Origin: Bacillota bacterium
GTDB lineage: Bacteria; Bacillota; Clostridia; Christensenellales; CAG-138
DNA: 6,128 nt
Assembly: GCA_023461495.1 (NCBI GenBank)
Contig: JAEYLA010000114.1
Location: 1-6,128, forward strand
Direction of reading: 5' to 3'
Positions 1-5,421 of this stretch are shown here, piece by piece (within the stretch, counting starts at the first letter, position 1; the number at the start of each line of letters is the position of its first letter). The notes under the pieces are model-generated. The model was not told the origin of the DNA and did not search any database. It was given only the letters and a program-made list of their open reading frames with translations. The position numbers were made by a program, and so were the translations under genes.

Positions 1-525
1 GAGATCGAAAAAGCAGACCTGCGGCGCTCGCTTGCGATCGTATTGCAGGATACGCACCTGTTTACAGGCACCGTTCTTGAAAACATCCGCTATGGCAGGC
101 TTGACGCAACGGAGGCGGAGGTAAAGCACGCCGCAAGACTTGCCAACGCCGACTCGTTTATCCGCCACTTGCCAGATGGCTATGATACCATGCTTACCGG
201 CGACGGCGCGAACCTGAGCCAGGGGCAGCGGCAGTTGCTTGCGATTGCGCGTGCTGCGCTTGCCGATCCCCCGGTGCTGATACTCGACGAAGCGACAAGC
301 TCCATCGATACGCGTACCGAGGCGCTCATCGAAAAGGGCATGGATCAGCTCATGCACGGGCGCACGGTGTTTGTCATTGCGCACCGTCTTTCCACGGTGC
401 GAAACGCCAACGCCATCATGGTGCTTGAGCACGGGCATATCATTGAGCGAGGAGATCATGATGACCTGCTCGCGCAGCGCGGCAAATACTATCAGCTGTA
501 TACCGGCGCGTTTGAGCTTTCATAA
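1..525 (+). CDS. ABC exporter ATP-binding subunit, C-terminal part (5' end outside window)
   Basis: This is the last 174 codons of an ABC transporter nucleotide-binding domain, open from base 1 to the TAA at 523-525. Visible motifs, numbered from the first codon, are the Q-loop (VLQDTHLF, Q16), the signature LSQGQRQLLAIARA (72-85), Walker B LILDEA (93-98) with catalytic E97, the D-loop SSID (100-103) and the H-loop H128 in VIAHRLS. The ENIRYG segment after the Q-loop and the LSQGQ variant are typical of fused membrane-plus-ATPase exporters (MsbA/MdlB/YfiC type), so the missing upstream part should hold six membrane helices and Walker A. This domain hydrolyses ATP to drive export; the substrate cannot be told. 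The TTG at 43 is an internal Leu of the Q-loop and not a start. The H-loop and both catalytic motifs are intact, so the subunit looks active. Many such exporters are heterodimers, so a partner gene may lie upstream. Confidence 0.93.
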   Translation, partial: EIEKADLRRSLAIVLQDTHLFTGTVLENIRYGRLDATEAEVKHAARLANADSFIRHLPDGYDTMLTGDGANLSQGQRQLLAIARAALADPPVLILDEATSSIDTRTEALIEKGMDQLMHGRTVFVIAHRLSTVRNANAIMVLEHGHIIERGDHDDLLAQRGKYYQLYTGAFELS

Positions 526-545
526 CGCAATATACAAAAACAAAC

Positions 546-576
546 AAGAGGCCTGCGGCATTGCCGCAGGCCTCTT
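546..576. terminator. Strong hairpin terminator after the ABC gene, probably bidirectional
   Basis: A perfect 14-bp stem (546-559 with 563-576, core GAGGCCTGCGGC) closes an ATT loop. On the - strand it is followed by a T-rich run (TTGTTTGTTTTTG), giving a good intrinsic terminator for transcripts arriving from the dehydrogenase gene and repeat. On the + strand the hairpin starts 20 bp after the ABC stop, but the T-run is weak, so it ends that gene less cleanly. Confidence 0.85.
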
Positions 577-583
577 AGTCAAT

Positions 584-849
584 AAACCTTTTTCAGGGGC
601 TTTACCCCTGAACCTTTCCCAAGAGACATTCCCTTGGGAATCCCTTTCGTCGAAAACGGTCTGTTTTAGCCATTTCCATGATGGGTTCTTAGGGGCGTTA
701 CGGCCCTAAGCGGGTGTTTGGGGGTCGAAGTTGAGCGCCGCCGGTGGCGGAGCAAGCGAAGCGGAGACCCAGTGAGCAAGGGAGTGCAAGTCCTGCTAGG
801 ACTTGAGCGACCATTGCAAACTGTGGGTCCGTAGGCAGAGCCCTCAACG
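584..849 (-). repeat. Hairpin-rich intergenic repeat, long copy (3' of the dehydrogenase gene)
   Basis: This accounts for most of the 331-bp gene-free stretch. Three blocks recur in the same order at 2673-2746 on the opposite strand: 840-849 (10/10 identical), 807-830 (22/24) and 584-599 (15/16). Read on the - strand it begins 7 bp after the dehydrogenase stop and ends 7 bp before the terminator stem. It is packed with short inverted repeats: 787-794/798-805 (CAAGTCCT stem), 738-742/746-750 (CCGCC), 688-694/704-710 (CTTAGGG), 616-623/633-640 (TTCCCAAG) and 592-599/605-612 (TTCAGGGG). Longer-range pairs are 730-735/843-848 (GTTGAG) and 766-771/824-829 (GACCCA). No credible reading frame is present. 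It could be a dispersed MITE/REP-like element or a structured 3'-UTR; which one cannot be settled from one window. Confidence 0.7.
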
Positions 850-856
850 CATTTGG

Positions 857-1600
857 CTATACTTTTTTCCTGCGCTGCCAGAGGGAGACGGCGTTTTGCT
901 CGATCTCTGTGCGCGGCAGGCGCGTTGCGTCAAGATTGTTGTAGCCGATTTCAAGCGCCCCCTCATTAAGGCCTTCGATCACGGCGTCCGCAAACAGGTT
1001 GACGTCCACGCCGAAGGTGTGCAGGCCCGGCCCGCCAAGATCGGTATTGACGGCGGGCGGTATGATTTCTATGACGTTCAGTCCTGTATGCTCGAGCTGC
1101 TTACGCAGGCTGAAGGTAAACGAGTGCGCGCCCGCCTTGGTTGCGCCATAGACAGGCACCCAGATGGGCGGCAGGAAGGCAAGCTCCGACGAGACATTGA
1201 GTATGGCGGGATTGGGCTGCTTCAATAGGTGCGCGGTAAACAGCCGCGAGAGATGGATGGGCGCCTCAAGATTGATGGCGAGCTCTTCCTTAATTTCCGG
1301 CCAGCCGATCTCAGCGTCCATTAAATCCATCCGGCGCTGAATGCCCGCGTTGTTGACGAGCACATTTAGTTCCGGGAAGCGCTTAACGGCCTGTTCATAC
1401 AGGGCCGTGCGTTCCGCTTCCTGCGCAACATCGCATTGGATAAAGTCCGCGCCAAGTTTCTCGGCAGCGGAAGAAAGCCTTTGCTTGTCCCTGCCGCAGA
1501 TGATTACGCGGTTGCCGAGCGAAACAAAACGCTGCGCTAAAGCAAAGCCAATCCCGTTAGACCCGCCGGTGATGAGTATGGTATTCCCGTTCATGTTCAT
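857..1600 (-). CDS. DltE-like short-chain dehydrogenase/reductase
   Basis: This 247-residue protein has the standard length and motifs of a classical SDR, an NAD(P)-dependent oxidoreductase in the cytoplasm. It shows the cofactor glycine motif TGGSNGIG (11-18), a basic GR pair (36-37) that may favour NADPH, NNAG (83-86), and the catalytic set N110, S138, Y151 and K155 (YGATK). The stretch NVSSELAFLPPIWVPVYGAT and the IIPPAVNTDLGGPGLHTFGV segment resemble the DltE group (COG3967), whose substrate is not well defined; no other dlt gene is in view, so a role in teichoic acid alanylation is not supported. The ATG at 1600 is chosen because AAAGGGAG lies 7 bp upstream and the glycine motif then falls at the normal distance. 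Upstream in-frame starts as far as 1816 would add a junk-like, Cys-rich extension. It is divergent from the SPL-like gene and probably monocistronic, with its own promoter at 1623-1651. Confidence 0.92.
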   Translation of the reverse strand: MNMNGNTILITGGSNGIGFALAQRFVSLGNRVIICGRDKQRLSSAAEKLGADFIQCDVAQEAERTALYEQAVKRFPELNVLVNNAGIQRRMDLMDAEIGWPEIKEELAINLEAPIHLSRLFTAHLLKQPNPAILNVSSELAFLPPIWVPVYGATKAGAHSFTFSLRKQLEHTGLNVIEIIPPAVNTDLGGPGLHTFGVDVNLFADAVIEGLNEGALEIGYNNLDATRLPRTEIEQNAVSLWQRRKKV

Positions 1601-1622
1601 AACACCACTCCCTTTCGCAATC

Positions 1623-1651
1623 ATTATAGGATAATCTGGATATGCTTTCAT
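1623..1651 (-). promoter_or_regulatory. Sigma-70/A-type promoter for the dehydrogenase gene
   Basis: On the - strand a perfect -10 TATAAT (1628-1623) lies 17 bp after a -35-like ATGAAA (1651-1646, 4/6 to consensus). Transcription would start near 1616, giving a leader of only about 16 nt that begins almost at the Shine-Dalgarno sequence (1608-1615). The -10 match is strong; the short leader is the main reservation. Confidence 0.55.
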
Positions 1652-1681
1652 AGCACAATTTTCGAAGCGAATCAGGTGCTG

Positions 1682-1711
1682 TGGCAAGCCGACGCATCTG
1701 CGTGGTAAAAT
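1682..1711 (+). promoter_or_regulatory. Probable promoter for the SPL-like radical SAM gene
   Basis: An extended -10 (TGG followed by TAAAAT, 1706-1711) lies 65 bp before the ATG at 1776. The -35 is poor (TGGCAA at 1682-1687, 3/6, spacer 18), as is common with extended -10 promoters. The spacer contains a small inverted repeat, ACGCA-TC-TGCGT (1692-1703), that could be an operator half or chance. Confidence 0.4.
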
Positions 1712-1775
1712 AGAAGCGGTGGAGCGTATACACCAACAGGCCTCGGGCGATTGCCGTCCGGAAGGGAAAAGGGCT

Positions 1776-2660
1776 ATGCAGACCATACCCGCAAAAAGCA
1801 TCGTGTCAAAGACCAAGCATGCGGATGCCTGGTTTGGTACGGACTACAACATGAACATTTACCGTGGCTGTTCCCATGGCTGCATCTACTGCGACAGCAG
1901 GAGCGCTTGCTATGAGAACCCCGACTTTGATACGGTGAAGGTAAAAGCGGATGCGCTTCGGATCATCCGGGAGGAGCTGCAAAAGAAAAGCGCGCGCGGC
2001 GTGATTGCCACGGGCGCTATGAGCGACCCGTACAACCCGCTGGAACAAACGCTTTGCCTCACGCGCGGCGCGCTGGAGCTGATCGCAAGGTTTGGGTTCG
2101 GCGTTGCGATCGATACCAAGGGCACGTTGGTCACACGGGATGTGGACATGCTGCAGGAAATCAAAAAGCAGGCGGCGGTGCTTGTAAAAATAACGATTAC
2201 GACGGCGGACGCAGCGCTGTGCAGCAACATTGAACCGCATGCCGCAAGCCCGGAGGAACGTTTTGCCGCCATCCGCGCGCTTTCGGACGGCGGTATATTC
2301 GCCGGCGTATTGATGACGCCGATCCTGCCTTTTATCAATGATACGGAGGAAAACATCCGGGAGATCATTACAAGAGCCGCGGATGCAGGCGCGAAGTTTC
2401 TATATCCATATATGGGCGTGACGCTACGCGCGGGCAACCGGGAATATTTTTATGAAAAACTCGATGAGCACTTTCCCGGCGTGAAACAACAATATATGCA
2501 AGCGTACGGCACACAATATATGTGCACAAGCCCAAACGCCAAACGGCTGTGGGAAATCGTTGCGGTGCAATGCGGGCGGCTTGGGCTGCGCTATGAGATG
2601 CAGGATATCATCGCGGCATACAAGGCCGAGCAAAGCCAACGGCAGATGCGTCTGTTTTAA
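1776..2660 (+). CDS. SPL-family radical SAM protein (SplB-like, COG1533)
   Basis: The 294-residue product belongs to the spore-photoproduct-lyase-like radical SAM group. The [4Fe-4S] cluster motif is C32-x3-C36-x2-C39 within YRGCSHGCIYCDSR. Also visible are the family block GAMSDPYNPLE (80-90), the IDTKG strand (112-116), ITTADAALCSNIEP after the mid-barrel, and the MTPILPFINDTEEN loop. These enzymes cleave S-adenosylmethionine to start radical chemistry; in true SPL this repairs thymine dimers in spores, but most members of this broader group have no known substrate, and I do not see enough to call this one the repair enzyme. The ATG at 1776 is preferred over the GTG at 1719 because purine-rich AAGGGAAAAGGG precedes it and the typical family N-terminus (IPAKSIVSK) then starts within a few residues. 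It stands alone on the + strand, divergent from the dehydrogenase and convergent with the second radical SAM gene. The frame is intact and full length. Confidence 0.9.
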   Translation: MQTIPAKSIVSKTKHADAWFGTDYNMNIYRGCSHGCIYCDSRSACYENPDFDTVKVKADALRIIREELQKKSARGVIATGAMSDPYNPLEQTLCLTRGALELIARFGFGVAIDTKGTLVTRDVDMLQEIKKQAAVLVKITITTADAALCSNIEPHAASPEERFAAIRALSDGGIFAGVLMTPILPFINDTEENIREIITRAADAGAKFLYPYMGVTLRAGNREYFYEKLDEHFPGVKQQYMQAYGTQYMCTSPNAKRLWEIVAVQCGRLGLRYEMQDIIAAYKAEQSQRQMRLF

Positions 2661-2672
2661 AGGAACGGCGGA

Positions 2673-2746
2673 CGTTGAGGGCGCTGGGCCCACAGTTTGC
2701 AATAGTCGCACATTTGTGAACTGTGTATAACCCCTGAGAAAGGTTT
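2673..2746 (+). repeat. Short, internally deleted copy of the intergenic repeat (3' of the SPL-like gene)
   Basis: It matches the long copy at 584-849 in inverted orientation: CGTTGAGGGC (2673-2682, identical), a 24-bp block (2686-2709, 22/24) and CCCCTGAGAAAGGTTT (2731-2746, 15/16). About 6 bp between the first two blocks and most of the hairpin-rich middle are missing. Read on the + strand it begins 12 bp after the SPL-like stop codon and ends 10 bp before a terminator stem, the same arrangement as the long copy. Confidence 0.7.
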
Positions 2747-2756
2747 GCTAATACAG

Positions 2757-2786
2757 AAACGCCCGGGCATTGTGTCCCGGGCGTTT
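2757..2786. terminator. Hairpin terminator between convergent radical SAM genes
   Basis: An 11-bp perfect stem (AAACGCCCGGG at 2757-2767 with 2776-2786) closes an 8-nt loop. It sits between the + strand SPL-like gene (ends 2660) and the - strand radical SAM gene (ends 2802), so it can serve both. The T-run is short on either strand (the stem itself ends in TTT). Confidence 0.8.
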
Positions 2787-2801
2787 GTGCATTATTGAAA
2801 G

Positions 2802-3896
2802 TTACACCGATACAGCCAATAACGCTCGGACTTTGCTTTCCTGCTCAAACAGCGCGCAGCCGCCCGTATGTTCTCCGCCAACCAGATGGGTTTCCTGCAG
2901 GCGGCGGAAGAACGGGGAATTGAGCGCTTCCAGGAGCGTACACTCCTTGAGGTTCCGGTCGGAATAAGGGGAGAAGGGGCAGGGCTCCGCGCCGCCGTAG
3001 GGGTTGATATGGAAAAAGCCGCGCCCGGAGGCAAGGCATCCGCCTAAAAACTTTTCGTCTCCCGGAAAGGAAAGAAATACAAAGCAAGGATAGCCGGAAC
3101 GCAGCGTGTTGAGCCGCTCTTCGAGATAGGCGGCTTCTTCCGGCAGGAGCGCGAGATGCCGCGTACCCTTTGCAACAGGCACATATTCCACATAAAAGAT
3201 GAGCCTGCACCCATAACCTTTGAGCGTTGTCAGGAATGCGTCCGAGGTCAATTCCTGTACATTCTCGCGCGTTACCGTTAAGGAGACGCCAAAGAGGATG
3301 CCGCGCTCTTTAAGCTTGCCCATGGTCTCTTGCAGTTGCGCATACATGCCCGCGCCGCGGCGCGTATCCGTGCGCACGCTGCCGCCCTCCATGCTCAACA
3401 CCGGCACAAGGTTGCGGTGCGCATGAAACAGGGAGAGATATTGTTCATGGAACAGCGTGCCGTTGGTGAACACGGGGAAGAGGATACTTTCCACCTTCGC
3501 GGCTTCTTCCAATATTTCCGGGCGCAGCATCGGCTCGCCGCCTGCAAGCAGGTTGAATGAAACTCCAAGCTCCGCGGCCTGGCGGAAGATGCCGCCCCAT
3601 TCTTCGGCTGTCAGCAGCGGCTGCCTTAAAGTATCCGCACAGGTGCCGTTTGCGCGGGCATAGCAGCCTAAACATGTCAGGTTGCAGCTTTGCGTGATGC
3701 TGGAGATCAAAAATGCGGGGATGTGGCTGCCTGCCGCCTCCTGTTTTAGCCGTTTTTGCCCGTTCTTTTTGCTGTAATCCATCAGCTTGAGGAGATACGC
3801 GGTTTCACGCGGGTTGTGTATGGTTTCACTGAGTACGTCTTTAACGATACCGGCGATGCTGCTGTTCATGTATTGGGTCAGCGCTGCACCTGTCAT
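2802..3896 (-). CDS. Radical SAM protein with SPASM/twitch-like C-terminal domain
   Basis: The 364-residue protein carries the radical SAM cluster motif C71-x3-C75-x2-C78 (CNLTCLGCY), the SAM-contact GGEP (119-122), and a barrel with FTNGTL (143-148) and LSMEGG (167-172). The C-terminus has C287-x13-G301-x4-C306 inside a HINPYGGAEPCPFSPYSD block, plus C319 and C347 (GGC). This fits the first half of a SPASM motif, so one auxiliary iron-sulfur cluster (twitch type) is more likely than two. SPASM/twitch enzymes often modify peptides or proteins, but no precursor peptide is recognisable here, so the substrate is unknown. The helical first 60 residues may be a partner-binding region. The ATG at 3896 is chosen because GGAG lies 6 bp upstream; earlier in-frame starts up to 4085 lie inside the membrane-protein gene. 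It is the third gene of the PadR unit, 16 bp after the membrane-protein stop. Confidence 0.9.
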   Translation of the reverse strand: MTGAALTQYMNSSIAGIVKDVLSETIHNPRETAYLLKLMDYSKKNGQKRLKQEAAGSHIPAFLISSITQSCNLTCLGCYARANGTCADTLRQPLLTAEEWGGIFRQAAELGVSFNLLAGGEPMLRPEILEEAAKVESILFPVFTNGTLFHEQYLSLFHAHRNLVPVLSMEGGSVRTDTRRGAGMYAQLQETMGKLKERGILFGVSLTVTRENVQELTSDAFLTTLKGYGCRLIFYVEYVPVAKGTRHLALLPEEAAYLEERLNTLRSGYPCFVFLSFPGDEKFLGGCLASGRGFFHINPYGGAEPCPFSPYSDRNLKECTLLEALNSPFFRRLQETHLVGGEHTGGCALFEQESKVRALLAVSV

Positions 3897-3912
3897 TATA
3901 AGCTCCAATCTG

Positions 3913-4872
3913 TCATTTATGGGAAGCGTGTTTCTCATGCAGGGTGGTATAGACGCTGCTGAATACGCCAAAGAGCAGGCCGACAATGGGGAATATGATC
4001 CACGCGATACCCCACATGTTGTAGACAAACCCAAGGAACAGGAACAGCGCGACCGCAAGCGGCCAAACGACGGATGCAACCGCACCCACTACCTTGTTTT
4101 CCTTGGCTTTTATGGGCGTATAGTCTTCAATTTTCAATAGCTTCTGGTAAGAAGCGCGGGGCATGCTGCCGCGGATGAGGATATAAACCCCGCAGGCGAC
4201 GAGGAACAGCATCAGCGGCACGCCGAAGGTATCCGAGCCCAGCGCAGTCATTACAAACAGCGGAACAGGGCTGATGACGCACAGGCATACGCCGAAGATT
4301 ACGCTCTTCATATAGGTATCGCGCAGCGCCGCATATCCCGCTTGAAGCCTTGCGCGGGAGGAAGCGGAGAACAGCATGCCCGTTTCCAATGCTTTATAGG
4401 GTTCCATCCGCATGCCGCCGTAGATGAGCAGGCCAACGCCAAACACAATACTCAAAAACATTGGGATCAGCGCGAGTGTGCTTGCGTTTGAGCCCATATC
4501 CCATGCGCCTGTTCCGGAGAGTTCATTGAAGAAGATGAGCAGCGCGGGCCCGAGGATGCAGAAAAATGTCCCCAGCGATACATTGCGCGCAGCTTGCTTG
4601 GAAGCTGCAAGATAGTCGTCAATATCGCTATCCTCCGCTTCCGGCAGCGCGTGCTCATCGCGCTGGATGTTGAGCTCCGTCAAAAGCTCGTCGATATTGC
4701 CGAACTGGGAAATGACGACGCCGACGGCCTCGTTTTCCGTTTTGCCTGCGGCTTTTAGCTCGCGATAATGCTCCTCCATATTGGAGAGCAGTTCTGCCTT
4801 GAGTTGCGCAACCCGCTGGGTGCGCGGAAGCCCGTTGAACAGATTATCCAAATAACTGCGTATGGTATCCAT
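3913..4872 (-). CDS. HAAS/DUF1700 (permease-prefix) domain membrane protein
   Basis: The 319-residue protein has a soluble helical N-terminus (about 1-67) matching the HAAS/DUF1700 type: YLDNLFNGLP, then a helix with ELLSNMEEHYRELKAAGKTENEA, then QFGNIDELLTEL. An acidic linker (72-87) leads to six predicted membrane helices at about 98-117, 131-152, 188-211, 215-234, 261-284 and 289-308, with a cytoplasmic-looking loop rich in Arg/Lys between helices 2 and 3. There is no signal peptide. Proteins of this type are commonly encoded next to PadR regulators in Bacillota, and are thought to sense or respond to envelope conditions; the biochemical role is unknown. The start at 4872 has AAGGA 7-8 bp upstream, overlapping the PadR stop codon, so translation is probably coupled. 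The C-terminus ends in a His/Lys-rich tail (HEKHASHK). Confidence 0.88.
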   Translation of the reverse strand: MDTIRSYLDNLFNGLPRTQRVAQLKAELLSNMEEHYRELKAAGKTENEAVGVVISQFGNIDELLTELNIQRDEHALPEAEDSDIDDYLAASKQAARNVSLGTFFCILGPALLIFFNELSGTGAWDMGSNASTLALIPMFLSIVFGVGLLIYGGMRMEPYKALETGMLFSASSRARLQAGYAALRDTYMKSVIFGVCLCVISPVPLFVMTALGSDTFGVPLMLFLVACGVYILIRGSMPRASYQKLLKIEDYTPIKAKENKVVGAVASVVWPLAVALFLFLGFVYNMWGIAWIIFPIVGLLFGVFSSVYTTLHEKHASHK

Positions 4873-4882
4873 CGTGATGTCC

Positions 4883-5206
4883 TTACCCTTTCACAAATTT
4901 GTTGATTACTTCTTTGGTGGTTTCCCACTCTTTGCATTTTTCTTCATAGTACGCGCGGCCTTCCGGCGTAATGCGGTAGTAGGTGCGCCGTTTTCCAAAC
5001 GTTTCGTCTCCGAAGTAGGAGACGATATATCCGTTTCGCTCCAGGCGTTCAAACGCCGAATAGAGCGTGGTTTCCTTGATGATGTATGCATCATTGGTGC
5101 GTTCGCGTATGGCGCGGGAAAGCTCATACCCGTAGGACGGCGCATCCAGCAGCAAACACAACAATATGGTGTCGTTGTAGCCGCGTATGACGTCGCTGCT
5201 GATCAA
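4883..5206 (-). CDS. PadR-family transcriptional regulator
   Basis: A 107-residue winged-helix repressor of the short PadR type. The DNA-binding domain runs from about residue 1 to 80: DTILLCLLLDAPSYGYELSRAI (helix 1-2), ETTLYSAFERLERNGYI (recognition helix), then the wing with FGKRRTYYRITPEGRAYYEE; a short C-terminal helix follows for dimerisation. I place the start at the TTG at 5206: GGGAGAGGAG (5216-5225) lies 9 bp upstream, and relatives typically begin at or near ISSDVIRGYNDT. The ATG at 5239 would add 11 residues (MAAALGEERND, 118 in all) but has no Shine-Dalgarno sequence. It is the first gene of a unit with the HAAS membrane protein (10-bp gap) and a radical SAM gene. It very likely represses its own unit through the palindrome at 5245-5265. 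The inducing signal is unknown. Confidence 0.9.
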   Translation of the reverse strand: MISSDVIRGYNDTILLCLLLDAPSYGYELSRAIRERTNDAYIIKETTLYSAFERLERNGYIVSYFGDETFGKRRTYYRITPEGRAYYEEKCKEWETTKEVINKFVKG

Positions 5207-5215
5207 ATCGTTCCG

Positions 5216-5225
5216 CTCCTCTCCC
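5216..5225 (-). promoter_or_regulatory. Ribosome binding site deciding a TTG start for PadR
   Basis: GGGAGAGGAG on the - strand is the only strong Shine-Dalgarno match in the PadR leader. It is 9 bp before the TTG at 5206, but lies downstream of the ATG at 5239, within the frame of the longer version. Confidence 0.6.
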
Positions 5226-5244
5226 AATGCTGCAGCCATAGAAA

Positions 5245-5265
5245 ATACTACGACTGTCGTGGTAT
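5245..5265. promoter_or_regulatory. Palindromic operator, probable PadR binding site
   Basis: A 21-bp palindrome centred on 5255 has arms ATACTACGAC and GTCGTGGTAT, with one mismatch per arm pair. It covers the expected transcription start of the PadR unit. The same half-site recurs as TACTACGACAG at 5283-5293, within the promoter spacer and touching the -35. The position relative to the promoter fits autorepression, but binding by this PadR is inferred. Confidence 0.65.
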
Positions 5266-5269
5266 ATAG

Positions 5270-5298
5270 ACGATAACATGATTACTACGACAGGTCAA
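5270..5298 (-). promoter_or_regulatory. Promoter of the padR-HAAS-radical SAM unit
   Basis: On the - strand, -35 TTGACC (5298-5293, 5/6) and -10 TATCGT (5275-5270, 4/6) are separated by 17 bp, with a TG extension before the -10. Upstream is an A/T-rich stretch containing a perfect 15-bp palindrome (5303-5317, TATTTTC-T-GAAAATA). The predicted start near 5263 falls inside the 5245-5265 palindrome. Confidence 0.7.
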
Positions 5299-5343
5299 GT
5301 AATATTTTCTGAAAATAGATATTTGCGTTTTGGGCATCAAAAA

Positions 5344-5365
5344 ACGCCCAATAGGATTTGGGCGT
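5344..5365 (-). terminator. Intrinsic terminator of the SRAP gene
   Basis: On the - strand an 8-bp stem (ACGCCCAA with TTGGGCGT, 5365-5358 and 5351-5344) closes a 6-nt loop and runs straight into a T-run (TTTTTT including the stem's last base). It starts 56 bp after the SRAP stop codon and separates this gene from the PadR promoter. Nothing else is recognised at 5366-5421. Confidence 0.85.
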
Positions 5366-5421
5366 ATTTATAAAAGGATATATAGGAAGCATAGATCAGC
5401 GTGCCGGTATGCGCGTAATGA

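Noticed and set aside
43..45. TTG at 43 as the start of the first gene
   Set aside because: It encodes the Leu before the Q-loop glutamine, the frame is open to base 1 with matching ABC sequence, and no ribosome binding site precedes it.
371..709. Open frame overlapping the ABC gene end, terminator and repeat on the + strand
   Set aside because: It reads through the hairpin terminator and repeat, and its first half is an out-of-frame shadow of the ABC ATPase.
594..710. CRISPR-like spacing of short hairpins
   Set aside because: The hairpins differ in sequence from one another and there is no uniform repeat-spacer pattern.
803..1228. Open frame on the + strand opposite the dehydrogenase
   Set aside because: It lies antisense to a gene with all SDR motifs intact and gives no recognisable domain; it also begins inside the repeat.
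1601..1816. N-terminal extension of the dehydrogenase to 1816
   Set aside because: The extension crosses the perfect -10 box and the divergent gene's start, has no family counterpart, and the ATG at 1600 has a good Shine-Dalgarno sequence.
584..2746. Inverted repeats flanking the dehydrogenase and SPL-like genes as ends of a composite mobile element
   Set aside because: There is no transposase or integrase between or near them, the right copy is internally deleted, and the inverted orientation follows simply from the two genes being divergent.
3897..4085. N-terminal extension of the radical SAM protein into the membrane-protein gene
   Set aside because: It would overlap the end of the HAAS gene by about 170 bp; the ATG at 3896 has GGAG at ideal spacing.
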